A stretch of 64,000 bases of DNA from Hyalangium ruber (GCF_034259325.1 NZ_JAXIVS010000003.1:372001-436000); one strand, 5' to 3'; positions 8,969 to 18,145 are shown, counted from the first letter of the stretch. Made by a program: numbers and translations. Notes: generated from the letters alone by a model not told the origin.

Positions 8969-10294
8969 TCAGGAGCCCGTCCGCTCCTCGGGGAACGCTG
9001 TCGAGGCCCCCGCCTCGCGCCCCTTCAGCGAGTAGAGCACCACCGCCTCCTGGCGCCCCTTCACCCGCTCCTCGCCCATCCGCTCCCCCTGGAAGCGCTC
9101 GCCCCCGCGCTTCCAGGTGCTCTCGCTCACCAGGATGTCCACACCCAGCACCTTGGTGAGCCCTTCCACCCGCGACGCCACGTTCACCGCGTCTCCGATG
9201 ATGGTGTACTCGTGCTGCTGCGCGCCCCCCAGCATCCCCGCCGCCACCACCCCGGTGTGCAGCCCGATGCCGATGCGCAGCGGCGCCTCCCCGTTGCGCA
9301 CCCGCCAGGTGTTCAGCTCCTCCAGCTTCGCGCGCATGTCCAGCGCCGCCCGCATCGCCAGCTCCGCATGGTCCTCGCTGTGGTCCGGCACGCCCCAGCA
9401 CGCCATCATCCCGTCACCGAGGAACTTGTTCACCATGCCCTCGTGCGCCATGACGATCTGGGTCATGTGCCCGAAGTAGTCATCCAATAAGGCGAGCACC
9501 GCCTGCGGCGGCAGCGTCTCGCTCAGCGTGGTGAAGTCCCGGATGTCGCTGAAGAGGATGGTCACCTCGCGCTGCACCGGCACCAGCGCCGTCTCTCCCT
9601 GCTTCAGCACCCGGTCCACCACCTGCCGCGGTAACAAGCGCGAGAGGTTGTCGCGCCGCCGCAGCCCCAGGAACATCCCGCTCACCTGGCCATTGGTCCA
9701 CGCGATGAGCAGCCCCAGCGCGATGTAGCAGGCCACCACGAAGCTCACCCGCCCCGCCGAGACATGGCCGGCCATGACACACACCCCCACGAAGCCCACC
9801 GTGGAGAGCACCGTCGACAGCAGCACGTGGAAGCGGCTGTAGCGCGCCACCGAGAAGGCCATCATCACCGCGAAGCCCGCGGCGGGCATCTCCTCGTAGA
9901 TTTGCCCGTTGAGCTGCCCCGAGCGCCAGCTCATCAACACCAGGAAGCTGGTGTCCATGAGGGTGGTCGGCAGGGGCATCCACCGCGAGCGCCGGGCGTT
10001 AGGCCTCGTCTCCCTGCGCAGCATGAAGAAGGCCACCAGGGCGAATCCCACGTACGTCCAGACGATGGCCATCCGGAGCGGATCCCGGACCACCTCCTCG
10101 CCGGACAGCCGGGTGATGCCCGACTGGCTCACGCCCAGCAGGAGACAGAGCGCCAGCCGCACCACGGACACCGTGCGCTCGCCCCGAACCGAGCTCTCCG
10201 CGAGCACCTGCTCCTCGTTGGCCCGCGCCAGCTCGAAGCGCGCCACCGTCGTCTCGGAGCCCGGCTTGCGGCGTGTCTCCATGCGCTGATTCAT
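8969..10294 (-). CDS. Membrane class III adenylate cyclase
   Basis: 441 residues. An N-terminal region with about six hydrophobic segments (45-205) is followed by a class III nucleotide cyclase domain (about 240-400). All catalytic positions are present: metal-binding Asp250 (LFSDI) and Asp294 (FLGDG), purine-specifying Lys290 and Asp368 (IIGDAVN), and the transition-state residues Asn371 and Arg375. The Lys/Asp pair points to ATP rather than GTP as substrate. The ATG at 10294 lies 22 bases after the stop of the asparaginase-like gene, so the two are probably co-transcribed. The membrane part is not a MASE domain I can name; it presumably senses an envelope signal. Confidence 0.93.
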   Translation of the reverse strand: MNQRMETRRKPGSETTVARFELARANEEQVLAESSVRGERTVSVVRLALCLLLGVSQSGITRLSGEEVVRDPLRMAIVWTYVGFALVAFFMLRRETRPNARRSRWMPLPTTLMDTSFLVLMSWRSGQLNGQIYEEMPAAGFAVMMAFSVARYSRFHVLLSTVLSTVGFVGVCVMAGHVSAGRVSFVVACYIALGLLIAWTNGQVSGMFLGLRRRDNLSRLLPRQVVDRVLKQGETALVPVQREVTILFSDIRDFTTLSETLPPQAVLALLDDYFGHMTQIVMAHEGMVNKFLGDGMMACWGVPDHSEDHAELAMRAALDMRAKLEELNTWRVRNGEAPLRIGIGLHTGVVAAGMLGGAQQHEYTIIGDAVNVASRVEGLTKVLGVDILVSESTWKRGGERFQGERMGEERVKGRQEAVVLYSLKGREAGASTAFPEERTGS

Positions 10295-10316
10295 GCCCGT
10301 TCGCTCCCCAGCGCTT

Positions 10317-11333
10317 TCAGTGGAACCGCAGCTCGCCCGTGGCTCGCAGCGCGCCCGTCACCTCGCCTCGGGTGTTGCGCAGCACCGGCTCGGCGTGGTG
10401 CGCCAGGCCCTCTTCTGGCAGCGTCCGCGCCCCGCTCCGCGCCAGCACCTGCCGCAGCACCCAGAGCAGCGCCGGCGGTGAGCAGCGTCCATCCCCGCTC
10501 TCCACCTTGAGCGTCACGCCCAGCCCCAGCGCCGGCAGGGCCGCGCTGTACACGCCCTCGGCGCCCACCTTGGCCAGCACCTCGCCCCGGCACGCCGTCA
10601 TCAGCTCCGTACACAGCCGGCCCGTGCCCGCCACCAGCTCGGGGTGCGCCCACATCGCCTCGCGCAGCCGCCGCGCCGCTGGCTCCTCCGAGGTGCCCAG
10701 CCGCGCGTACGCCGTCGCCATGGCGCTCAGCGGCAGGCCGAAGCACACCGCCGTGCATCCATCCACGCCCAGCCACAGCTCGCCGCGCGCCACCGCCGCC
10801 CAGCGGCACACCTCCTCGAGGAGGCGCTCCTGCACCGGGTGCCCCAGGCGCTCGTAGCCCTCGGTGGGCCAGCCGTGGTGCCGCGCCAGCGCGAGCATCC
10901 CCGCGTGCTTGCCCGAGCAGTTGCTCCACTTCGGCGTCAGCACCGCCTCGCCCCGCGCCACCTGCGCCGCCATCTGGGGCGACAGCGGCGGGTGCGTGCC
11001 GCAGGCCAGGTGCCGCTCCTCGCACCCGCACGCGCGCAACATCGCCTCCGCCAGCTCGCGGTGTACCGGCTCGCTGGAGTGCGAGGCACACGCGAGCGCC
11101 AGCTCCCGCGTGCCGAAGCCGAAGCGGTCCGCCGCCCCCTCCGCCACCAGCGGCAGCGCCTGGAAGGGCTTGGCCGCCGAGCGCCAGAAGGTGATGAGCT
11201 CCGGCGCTCCCGCCGAGGCCACCAGTCGGCCCTCCCCGTCCGTGACGGCCACCGAGACGCGGTGGAGGGACTCGACATAACCCGAGCGGGTGGACTCGAT
11301 GGTGAGCGCGGCGGCCATGCAACGCTGGGCCAT
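10317..11333 (-). CDS. L-asparaginase II family protein (Rhizobium etli type)
   Basis: 338 residues of the asparaginase family typified by the thermolabile R. etli enzyme, unrelated in fold to E. coli AnsA/AnsB and related to serine hydrolases. Diagnostic segments are TFWRSAAKPFQALPL, carrying the SxxK pair (Ser, Lys), KWSNCSGKHAGMLA, and VDGCTAVCFGLPLSAMA with the paired cysteines that bind metal in the Rhizobium enzyme. The predicted reaction is asparagine to aspartate plus ammonia in the cytoplasm; no signal peptide is visible. It is the first gene of a two-gene unit with the adenylate cyclase and is divergent from rsmE with a 93-base gap. A start at an internal ATG near 11318 is also possible. 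Confidence 0.88.
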   Translation of the reverse strand: MAQRCMAAALTIESTRSGYVESLHRVSVAVTDGEGRLVASAGAPELITFWRSAAKPFQALPLVAEGAADRFGFGTRELALACASHSSEPVHRELAEAMLRACGCEERHLACGTHPPLSPQMAAQVARGEAVLTPKWSNCSGKHAGMLALARHHGWPTEGYERLGHPVQERLLEEVCRWAAVARGELWLGVDGCTAVCFGLPLSAMATAYARLGTSEEPAARRLREAMWAHPELVAGTGRLCTELMTACRGEVLAKVGAEGVYSAALPALGLGVTLKVESGDGRCSPPALLWVLRQVLARSGARTLPEEGLAHHAEPVLRNTRGEVTGALRATGELRFH

Positions 11334-11426
11334 AGCACACCCCCATGTGTGGCGCGGGCTGGTGGGGGCGGCGGCTTCCTGCTACTCGGAGGCCTGCCAG
11401 CCGTCCTTGCCAGAGGGAGCCCTCCC

Positions 11427-12161
11427 GTGGTCCGCCTCTTCGTTCCGCTGCCTCCCGAGCCCTCTGCCGAGGTGGCGCTCTCCGGCGAGCGCCGCCACTA
11501 CCTGCTCCACGTCCTGCGGCTCGAGGAGGGCTCCGCGCTCGAGGTGTTCGACGGCACCGGCCGCGCCTTCGACGCGCGCGTCACCCGCGTGGAGGCCCAG
11601 GAGGTTCGCCTCTCGCTGGGCCCTGCCCGCACCGCGCCCCCGCGCCGCGCGGTGAGCGTGCTGCAGGGGCTGCCCAAGGGCGACAAGCTCGAGTGGGTGC
11701 TGCAGAAGGGCACCGAGCTGGGCGCCGCCGCCTTCTACCCCGTGGCCACCGCCCGCAGCGTGGTGAAGCTGGAGCCCAAGCGCGCCGAGGAGCGCACCGC
11801 GCGGTGGACGAAGATCGTCGAGGAGGCCGCGCGCCAGTGCCGGCGCAACGACGTGCCCCAAGTGCATCCGCCCCAGCCGCTGCTGGAGGCCGCGCGCGCG
11901 CTCACGCCGGGCACCACCTTGCTGGTGCTGGACGAGGAGGAGACCGCGGTCCCCTTGAGCGAGGCTTTCCGTGCCTGCGCGCCCCAGGCTCCCGTGGCGC
12001 TGGTGGTCGGCCCCGAGGGAGGGCTGGCGCGCGAGGAGCTCTCCGCGCTCCGCTCGCTCGGCGCGCGCGGCGTCACCCTGGGCTCGCGCATCCTTCGTAC
12101 CGAGACGGCCGCCCTGGCCGCACTCGCGGTAATGGCCCACCTGGACGGGGAACTCGGGTAG
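11427..12161 (+). CDS. rsmE: 16S rRNA m3U1498 methyltransferase
   Basis: 244 residues of the SPOUT-class RsmE family, which methylates N3 of U1498 in 16S rRNA using AdoMet. The N-terminal PUA-like domain (1-70) holds HYLLHVLRLEEGS, and the C-terminal knotted domain holds LQGLPKGDKLEWVLQKGTELG, the VGPEGGLAREE loop and LGSRILRTETAALAAL at the AdoMet-binding knot. I chose GTG 11427 because GAGGGAG sits 7 bases upstream and it gives the canonical N-terminus (VRLFV). Much longer upstream readings in this frame are antisense to the asparaginase gene. Confidence 0.94.
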   Translation: MVRLFVPLPPEPSAEVALSGERRHYLLHVLRLEEGSALEVFDGTGRAFDARVTRVEAQEVRLSLGPARTAPPRRAVSVLQGLPKGDKLEWVLQKGTELGAAAFYPVATARSVVKLEPKRAEERTARWTKIVEEAARQCRRNDVPQVHPPQPLLEAARALTPGTTLLVLDEEETAVPLSEAFRACAPQAPVALVVGPEGGLAREELSALRSLGARGVTLGSRILRTETAALAALAVMAHLDGELG

Positions 12162-12272
12162 CGGCCAGGAGAGCAGGCGCCTGCTCCTCGCCGGGTGCCG
12201 CCCCCAGCGCCGCATTCCTACGTTTCTCTCGTCCGAGGCTGAACGGGGCCTCGCCAACAGGAGAGCCTTTAC

Positions 12273-12539
12273 ATGGGTATCATCGCGTTCATCATCATCG
12301 GTCTCATCGCGGGCCTCATCGCTCGCGCCATCCTTCCGGGCCGTCAGAGCATGGGCCTGGTGGCTACCACGCTGCTCGGCATGGTGGGCTCGCTCATCGG
12401 CGGCCTCATCGGTTCGCTCTTCCAGCGAGATGGTCGGCTGTTTGACCTGCACCCGACGGGGATCCTCATGTCCGTCATCGGCTCCATCGTCGTGCTCCTG
12501 TTGGTGGGAGCCGCGGGTCGCCGTCGCGTCCATGCCTGA
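12273..12539 (+). CDS. GlsB/YeaQ/YmgE-type small membrane protein
   Basis: 88 residues, almost entirely hydrophobic: three predicted membrane helices with glycine-rich motifs (IIGLIAGLIARAILPG, then a GMVGSLIGGLIGS segment, then SVIGSIVVLLLVGA). This is the transglycosylase-associated/GlsB family, small inner-membrane proteins often induced by stress. The function is unknown. A GGAG ribosome site (in caggagagcc) precedes the ATG at 12273. It stands alone between rsmE and a GC-rich hairpin. Confidence 0.9.
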   Translation: MGIIAFIIIGLIAGLIARAILPGRQSMGLVATTLLGMVGSLIGGLIGSLFQRDGRLFDLHPTGILMSVIGSIVVLLLVGAAGRRRVHA

Positions 12540-12556
12540 GTGTGAAGTGCCCTACA

Positions 12557-12580
12557 GGCCCCCTCTTTTCCGGGGGGGCC
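12557..12580 (+). terminator. GC-rich hairpin downstream of the GlsB-like gene
   Basis: Arms GGCCCCC (12557-12563) and GGGGGCC (12574-12580) pair perfectly across a 10-base loop, 18 bases after the stop. There is no U-tract directly after it, so it is only a candidate transcription end; a second small hairpin (CGGTTCC/GGAACCG, 12600-12621) follows and precedes a CTTTTCTT run. Confidence 0.35.
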
Positions 12581-12700
12581 CGAGGTGGTGAGCCCCTGAC
12601 GGTTCCTCAACCAAGGAACCGCCGGGGGTCGCGCTTTTCTTGCTCCAGGGGCGGGGACGACTTTTTATGTAGCACCTGACGTCGCTACCTGGAGGGATCG

Positions 12701-13810
12701 TTGTCCAAGTGCCTGAAATGTGGAGCCGAGCTGCCGGCCGTGGGCGAGTGCCCCATGTGCGCGGACACCCTCCGCGAGCCGCTCTCCACCTCCGCCATTC
12801 CGAATCTGCTCAGCAAGGACATCCAGATCGACCGCCGCAAGACGCCGGAGCGCACGCCCGCCGTGCCCGGTCCCGCCGCCGTCCCCAGCTTCGCGGATCT
12901 GGCGCGCAGCCCCGCGACGCCTCCGGGCATGACGCCGGCGGTGCACCCGTCCCCTCCCGCCTCCCCCGCCCTGGCCGCGGAGGAGAGCCCGACGGAGCCC
13001 GGAACGCCCGTTCCCCCTCCGTTCACTCCGGCCCCCACCACCCTGGCGAGCGCGGAGCAGCTGCCACCCGCCCCGGAGCCGTCCGCGCCCCCCGCCCCGC
13101 CGCGCCCGCAGGCGCCGGGTCCCGTCGCGCGCTCCATCCCCACGCCCGTGCCGGTGGTGAACTTCGCGCCTCCCCAGCGCACGCCTCCGCCGGCGCCGCT
13201 CTCCGCGGAGCCTGGCTCGGACACGCTCACGCCTCGCCTGCCGACGCCCACCCTTCCCCCGAACGCGCCGGGTGAGCCCCAGGCCCGCGCCCGCTCCGCC
13301 TCCACCGCCGTCCGGTCCGCCGCCGCGGGGGTGCAGGAGATCCACGCGCGCCCCGCCTCGCTGTGGCGCCGCCTGCTCTCCTTCACCATCGACGCGGCCT
13401 CCGTCGTGGGCGTGGCGGCCCTCTACATCACCGTCGCCTCGTCCATCGCGGGCGTGAAAGCCCCCTCCGCACAGGGGCTCACCGCGCTGGACGCGCTCGC
13501 CGCGTGGCTGCACGCGCTCAAGTCCGTGCTGCTGCCCGGCGTCATCCTCCTGGTGGTGCTGGCCACCGCCTACTGCGCCGTGGCCGCATATTTGTGGAAT
13601 GGGCGTACGTTGGGCCGGCTCGTGCTGGGGTTGCGGCTGGTGGACACCCACGGCCTGGCCCCCGCGCCGGCACGCGCCATCGTCCGCGCCCTCCTATCCG
13701 TCGTATCCTTTGGCCTGTTCCTCGGAGGCTTCTGGATGGCCCTGTTCGACCGACGCGGCCAGACGCTCCATGACAAGCTGACCTCCACCTTCGTCGTTCA
13801 ACCGAGCTGA
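12701..13810 (+). CDS. Zinc-ribbon/RDD-domain membrane protein with proline-rich linker
   Basis: 369 residues from TTG 12701, four bases after GGAGGG. Residues 1-22 form a short zinc ribbon (KCLKCGAELPAVGECPMC, two CxxC knuckles). Residues about 45-220 are a proline/alanine-rich low-complexity linker. The C-terminal 145 residues are an RDD domain: ARPASLWRRLLSFTIDAAS opens the first membrane helix, two further hydrophobic segments follow, and it ends with FDRRGQTLHDKLTSTFVV. RDD proteins are inner-membrane proteins of mostly unknown role, some of them ion exchangers. The zinc ribbon plus disordered linker suggests a scaffold or sensor on the cytoplasmic face. It is followed by the MshEN/HEAT gene 47 bases downstream, on the same strand. 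Confidence 0.9.
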   Translation: MSKCLKCGAELPAVGECPMCADTLREPLSTSAIPNLLSKDIQIDRRKTPERTPAVPGPAAVPSFADLARSPATPPGMTPAVHPSPPASPALAAEESPTEPGTPVPPPFTPAPTTLASAEQLPPAPEPSAPPAPPRPQAPGPVARSIPTPVPVVNFAPPQRTPPPAPLSAEPGSDTLTPRLPTPTLPPNAPGEPQARARSASTAVRSAAAGVQEIHARPASLWRRLLSFTIDAASVVGVAALYITVASSIAGVKAPSAQGLTALDALAAWLHALKSVLLPGVILLVVLATAYCAVAAYLWNGRTLGRLVLGLRLVDTHGLAPAPARAIVRALLSVVSFGLFLGGFWMALFDRRGQTLHDKLTSTFVVQPS

Positions 13811-13857
13811 TCCTTCATTGAGCCTTGCGGCCGCGGCCGTAAGATGCCGCGCCCCTC

Positions 13858-16686
13858 ATGCCTGCCCGACTCGCCCAACTCCTGGTCGCGCGCGGCCTTC
13901 TCCCTCAGGAGACGGCGGACGCCGCCCTGCGCCAACAGCAGGCCCGGGGAGGCGCGCTCGACACGGCCCTGCTGGAGCTGAGGGCCCTGCGCGAGCCCGA
14001 CCTGCTGGCGCTCCTGGGAGAGGTGTCCGGCTACCGCCCGGTGAACCTCGCCGACTTCGAGCCCAACGCGGAGGTGGCCACCTTCATCCCTCCGAAGATC
14101 GCCGAGCGGCTGTGTGTGGTGCCCCTGTCGCTGGATGGCACTACCCTGCACGTGGCCTGTGGCTACCCGGTGCCCCGGCGGGAGCTGGACGAGGTGGGCT
14201 TCCTGCTGGGCAAGCCGCTGGAGCTGTGGGTCGCCTCCGAGGCGCGCGTGCGGGAGTGGATCTCCGCCGTCTACAAGCAGCCGCTCGCCCAGCGCTTCGC
14301 GGATGTCATCGCCGCGCTGAATGGCCGGTCCGTGGCGCCTCCGCCCTCTGGCCCGACGCCGGCGCTCGGTTCGCCCTCCGTGCCTCCCCCTCCGCCTCCC
14401 GAGGCGATGGAGGAGGAGGGCGCGTTGACTCCCGCCATGGTGGAGCGGCTGGCGCGCTCGGTGGCCTCCGAGCCCCTTCCCGCCGACGGGAAGAAGCCCG
14501 AGGGCACCGCTCCGGCCACTCCCGCGGCTGCGCCGCCGGCTTCGGGTGCTCAGGCCGCGAACCGGGCTCCCGCCGGGCCGCCTCCGCCGGCCTATACCCG
14601 CCAGCCGCTGCGCCTCAACATGCCGGCCAATGCCCCGGTCGGCGCCGCGCCTCCGGCCGCGCCCGCGCCTCCGCAGCCCCAGGCCGCGGCTCCGGCGCCT
14701 CAGGCTCCGGCCCAGGCCGGCCAGCCTCCTGCCTATACGCGCGAGCCGCTGCGCCTCAACATGACGGCGGCGGCGCAGGCCCCGGCGCCTACCGCGGCCC
14801 CGCGGCCCGCGGCGCCCGCCGGTTCGGCTCCCACGCCTCCTGTCTACCCGGGTGTCGCGGCCCCGCCAGCGCGCCCTGGAGCTCCGGCGCAGGCTCCGAA
14901 CACGGCTCCCGCAGCGCAGCGGGCCCCCGCGCCTGCTCCGGCCGCCCCGCCGCCTTCGTCTCCGCTCCTTCCCAAGGAGCCGCAGTTCCTCGTCTTCAGC
15001 AACCCCTCTCCGACGCCGGCGCCCGTTCCCTCCGCGAGGGCTCGCGCGCATGCACAGCCCGAGGCCCCGCCGCCCGCGCCCGCGCCCGCACCTGTTGCCG
15101 CTCCCGCGGCCCCGGTGCCGCCGCCCGCGAGGCCCGCCGCGCAGCCCTCCGGCCCGGAAGTGCCCGAGTGGACGCTGGCCCAGGCTCGCGCCGCGCTGAA
15201 GGATGCGACGCGGGATCGCGATCGGCTCATGGACGTGGCGCTGCGCTTCGGGCGCCGCACGTTCGACTACGTGGGCGCCTTCGCCATCGTCCGTGGCGCG
15301 GCGGTAGGCTGGGAGGCGCGAGGTGAAGGCCTGATCGGGGAGGCGCTCTCCGAGGTGTCCATCCCGCTGGACGCCGGCAGCGTGTTCCGCACGGTGGCCG
15401 TCACGCGCGGCAGCTACGCCGGCCCGCTGCCGCCGGACGCGCTCACCAAGCACTACCTGGAGCTGTTCGGCCGGCACGCGCCGCGCACCGTCTTCCTGTA
15501 CCCGGTGGAGGTGCGTGGGCGGTTGGTGGCCCTGCTGTACGGCGACTGCGGCCAGAAGCCGATGAGCCAGCGGCGGCTGTCCGACTACATCCTGTTCTGC
15601 CAGGACCTGCCGAGCGCCTTCCAGGAGCTCATCCTCTTCCGCAAGCAGCGCACGGAGCTGCGCGCGCCGAGCTTTGGCGAGGAGCCGTCCCAGCCAGGAC
15701 CTGCCGTGCCCGCTCCCGCCGTCGTGGCGGGCTTGGGCTGGAGCCCCTTCTTCGGCCGCGCCAGCGGCACCCTGGGCCGCGCGGCGACGATGCCGCCCCG
15801 GGTGATGAGCGAGGAGCGCCCGCCGCCGGACTTCGCGCCGCTGCTCAGGCGCCTGACTGGACCGGACGCGGCCCAGCGCTCCAACGCCATGGCGGAGCTG
15901 GCGCGCACGCCCGAGGCCAGCGCCCGGGTGCTCGCCACGAGCTTCCCCGGCCCGACGGCCTGGAGCCGCCTGCCCGTGACGGAGCTGCCCGAGGCGGACG
16001 AGCTGGGCCCCATCCCCGCCGCCCTGTCGCGGCTGGGCCGGCCCGCGGCGCAGGCCCTGGCGCCGCTGTTGGACGCGCAGGACGCGGACACGCGCTACTT
16101 CGCGCTGCTCACCGCCGGCAACCTGCCCTTCGTGGAGCTGGTGGACGGGGTGCTGCGCGGGCTGTTCGACCTCGAGCCGGACATCTCCAGCGCCGCGCGC
16201 GTGGCGGCCTCGGCGCTCAAGCACCTGCCGCGCTTCGACACGGCGATGAAGGACCTTCGCCAGGAGCTGGCGAGCCGGGATCCGCTGCGGCGCTCGCTGG
16301 CGGCGCGGGCCCTGGGCTCGCTGCATGACCGGGACGCCATCGAGGGGTTGATCAACCTCACGGGCAGCGACGACGAGATGTGCGCGCAGGCAGCCGCCGA
16401 GGCGCTGCGAGAGATTACGCGCGCCACCTTTGGCCTCAACCCGCGCCAGTGGCAGGGGTGGTGGGCCGAGAACCGCACCCGCCGCCGCGCGGACTGGCTC
16501 GTCACGGCGCTGCGACACAAGGAACTCGACGTGCGCCTGGCGGCGATTGAGGAGCTCAGCCGCGCGCTCAATGACACGCTGGGCTACTACGCCGACGCCG
16601 CTGAGGGCGAGCGCGAAGCTGCGGCACGCCGGTGGGAAGCCGCCGCCGTGGACCCGGCACGGGCTCGGCGCCTGGGCGTGCTCTAA
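13858..16686 (+). CDS. MshEN-domain protein with Pro-rich linker, GAF-like region and HEAT repeats
   Basis: 942 residues. Residues 1-150 match the MshEN/GspE N-terminal fold: RLAQLLVARGLLPQ begins the RLxxxLxxxGxL...LxxALxxQ pattern known to bind cyclic di-GMP in MshE. A Pro/Ala linker (about 157-445) contains a twice-repeated PLRLNM tag. A GAF-like alpha/beta domain (about 446-600) has LMDVALRFGRRTFDY and VEVRGRLVALLYGD. The last 300 residues are helical HEAT-like repeats ending in a WQGWWAENR motif. There is no Walker A or B, so it is not a secretion ATPase. Likely a cytoplasmic regulatory scaffold, possibly for motility or pili; that is inference. Start ATG 13858 lacks a clear ribosome site. 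Confidence 0.85.
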   Translation: MPARLAQLLVARGLLPQETADAALRQQQARGGALDTALLELRALREPDLLALLGEVSGYRPVNLADFEPNAEVATFIPPKIAERLCVVPLSLDGTTLHVACGYPVPRRELDEVGFLLGKPLELWVASEARVREWISAVYKQPLAQRFADVIAALNGRSVAPPPSGPTPALGSPSVPPPPPPEAMEEEGALTPAMVERLARSVASEPLPADGKKPEGTAPATPAAAPPASGAQAANRAPAGPPPPAYTRQPLRLNMPANAPVGAAPPAAPAPPQPQAAAPAPQAPAQAGQPPAYTREPLRLNMTAAAQAPAPTAAPRPAAPAGSAPTPPVYPGVAAPPARPGAPAQAPNTAPAAQRAPAPAPAAPPPSSPLLPKEPQFLVFSNPSPTPAPVPSARARAHAQPEAPPPAPAPAPVAAPAAPVPPPARPAAQPSGPEVPEWTLAQARAALKDATRDRDRLMDVALRFGRRTFDYVGAFAIVRGAAVGWEARGEGLIGEALSEVSIPLDAGSVFRTVAVTRGSYAGPLPPDALTKHYLELFGRHAPRTVFLYPVEVRGRLVALLYGDCGQKPMSQRRLSDYILFCQDLPSAFQELILFRKQRTELRAPSFGEEPSQPGPAVPAPAVVAGLGWSPFFGRASGTLGRAATMPPRVMSEERPPPDFAPLLRRLTGPDAAQRSNAMAELARTPEASARVLATSFPGPTAWSRLPVTELPEADELGPIPAALSRLGRPAAQALAPLLDAQDADTRYFALLTAGNLPFVELVDGVLRGLFDLEPDISSAARVAASALKHLPRFDTAMKDLRQELASRDPLRRSLAARALGSLHDRDAIEGLINLTGSDDEMCAQAAAEALREITRATFGLNPRQWQGWWAENRTRRRADWLVTALRHKELDVRLAAIEELSRALNDTLGYYADAAEGEREAAARRWEAAAVDPARARRLGVL

Positions 16687-17193
16687 GCCTCCCGGAAATC
16701 CTGGCGCCAACTCCGACCAGCAAGACTGGTCGGAAGAAGTGGGGCTACGAGAAATGGGACGCCATCATGCGCGGGCGCATGGAATAGCAAGGCGCTCACG
16801 AGCACCATCACCACCCGTTGGCCATACCAGCCATCGCGTGTCTACTTTTTGAGGCCTGCTCCCACGAGCACTGAGCAACCTCATGGACTGTGGACACCCT
16901 GCCGCTTAGAACACAAACATTTTGCATATCAACATTATCCACGGTCTCAATTCCTGACTCAGGTCCCAGTCCGAGCAGGCAATTCATCCCATCTCACTGG
17001 GCCTCGCCCTGACGACAGAACAACAAGGTGAACCCAACGGTGCGACCAGGAATTCACTTGCTCGTTCAAGAAGCAACCAGCCTTGAATGACAAACTGGCT
17101 ATCCCTTCCAAAGAAAGGAATTTTCTGTAAGGTGGATTTCAGTGATCGCGCGCCAACACGCATCTCAAAACCACACACAGACAAACACATCTC
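16687..17193. other. 507-bp gene-free stretch of lower GC
   Basis: No convincing reading frame, RNA gene or clear promoter was found. The base composition is visibly more A+T-rich than the flanking genes (for example around 16900-16950 and 17100-17140), as is the following collagen-like gene, suggesting that this patch from about 16,700 to 18,440 has a different history. The promoter of the collagen-like gene should lie here, but I cannot point to boxes. Confidence 0.6.
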
Positions 17194-18075
17194 ATGATGA
17201 AGCTTCTCAAGAGCAACTCCCTGGCATTCCGGCTGCACATTTCGTCTGCGGCAACCCGTATGGGAGTGCTAACGGGCCTGATAGCAGGACTCACTCTTCC
17301 AACCCAGGTGCGGGCTCAGGATCCCCAGAGCCGGTTGGTCATTACAAATGTGGAGATGGATTACGCCCAAGGCCAGATGTTCATCTATGGCCGCAACTTC
17401 ACCACTCCCACTGGTGCCGCTCCCAACGTCCACCTCATGGAGATCGGACTGGACGTCAAGACCTACGGCCCTTCTACCGTCGTCGCCACCTTGCCTGTGG
17501 CTCTCCAGCGAGCCGGTTCCTATCTGCTAACCATGTCAACCGGCCCCAATCTCGAGCAGAACGACTCCTTGGATGTGACGTTGGGAGCAGCGGGCCCACA
17601 AGGCCCGAAGGGCGACAAGGGTGATACGGGGCTGCAAGGTGCTCCTGGCTCGAAGGGCGACCCGGGGCCGCAGGGGCCTCAGGGGCCTCAGGGGCCTCAG
17701 GGCCCAAAGGGTGACAAGGGCGATACGGGGGCACAGGGGCTGCAGGGGCCGCAAGGTCCTCAGGGGCCGCAAGGTCCTCAGGGGCCGCAAGGGTTGCAGG
17801 GACCGCAGGGCATTCCTGGTTACACTGGTGCGCTGACTTGCCGTAACGTGTCCGGCGCCGCAGTGAACAGCTATTCCATCCCTGGCTCCTATGCGGGCTG
17901 TGCAACTGGGGAATCCCTGATGGGTGGCGCGTGCTATACGAACTCGACCGCTATGGGGACAGCTTCCAATCTGACGTCGGTGAGCGGAGTACTCGTCTAC
18001 GCCTGTATGCTGAGAGGACCGGCTGGGAGCACTGCGAAAGTCACGGCCGAGATCCGCTGCTGCAAAGTCCACTGA
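17194..18075 (+). CDS. Secreted collagen-like protein
   Basis: 293 residues. A long signal peptide ends near residue 42 ([10 protein letters not shown]). Residues 43-128 look like an IPT/TIG beta-sandwich ([20 protein letters not shown]). Residues 131-214 are 28 uninterrupted Gly-X-Y triplets, rich in GPQ, GPK, GDK and GDT, followed by a Cys-containing C-terminal domain (about 215-293). Bacterial collagens of this type form triple helices, usually with a neighbouring globular domain aiding trimerisation. Proline is only in the X position, as expected for bacteria without hydroxylation. The start is ATGATG at 17194 without an obvious ribosome site. The gene stands alone, with lower GC than its neighbours. 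Adhesion or extracellular-matrix function is inference. Confidence 0.85.
   Translation: MMKLLKSNSLAFRLHISSAATRMGVLTGLIAGLTLPTQVRAQDPQSRLVITNVEMDYAQGQMFIYGRNFTTPTGAAPNVHLMEIGLDVKTYGPSTVVATLPVALQRAGSYLLTMSTGPNLEQNDSLDVTLGAAGPQGPKGDKGDTGLQGAPGSKGDPGPQGPQGPQGPQGPKGDKGDTGAQGLQGPQGPQGPQGPQGPQGLQGPQGIPGYTGALTCRNVSGAAVNSYSIPGSYAGCATGESLMGGACYTNSTAMGTASNLTSVSGVLVYACMLRGPAGSTAKVTAEIRCCKVH
17584..17835 (+). repeat. Gly-X-Y coding repeat tract
   Basis: 252 bases encode the 28 collagen triplets. At DNA level the tract contains tandem 9-base units (CAGGGGCCT, from 17671) and an 18-base unit alternating GGGCCGCAAGGTCCTCA from about 17747 to 17790, so it can change length by slippage or recombination. Confidence 0.9.
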
Positions 18076-18145
18076 GCATCAGAGCACTCCGCCGCCCCTG
18101 AAGCATACGCACAGGGCGCATCACCCAAGTGCGTAACACGCCCTC

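Noticed and set aside
13798-16710. 970-residue open frame on the - strand
   Set aside because: It is antisense to the MshEN/HEAT gene and consists of Arg/Gly/His-rich low-complexity sequence with no conserved motif.
17671-17800. Short regular DNA repeats, first taken as a possible CRISPR or satellite
   Set aside because: They are in frame and encode Gly-X-Y collagen triplets; there are no spacers.
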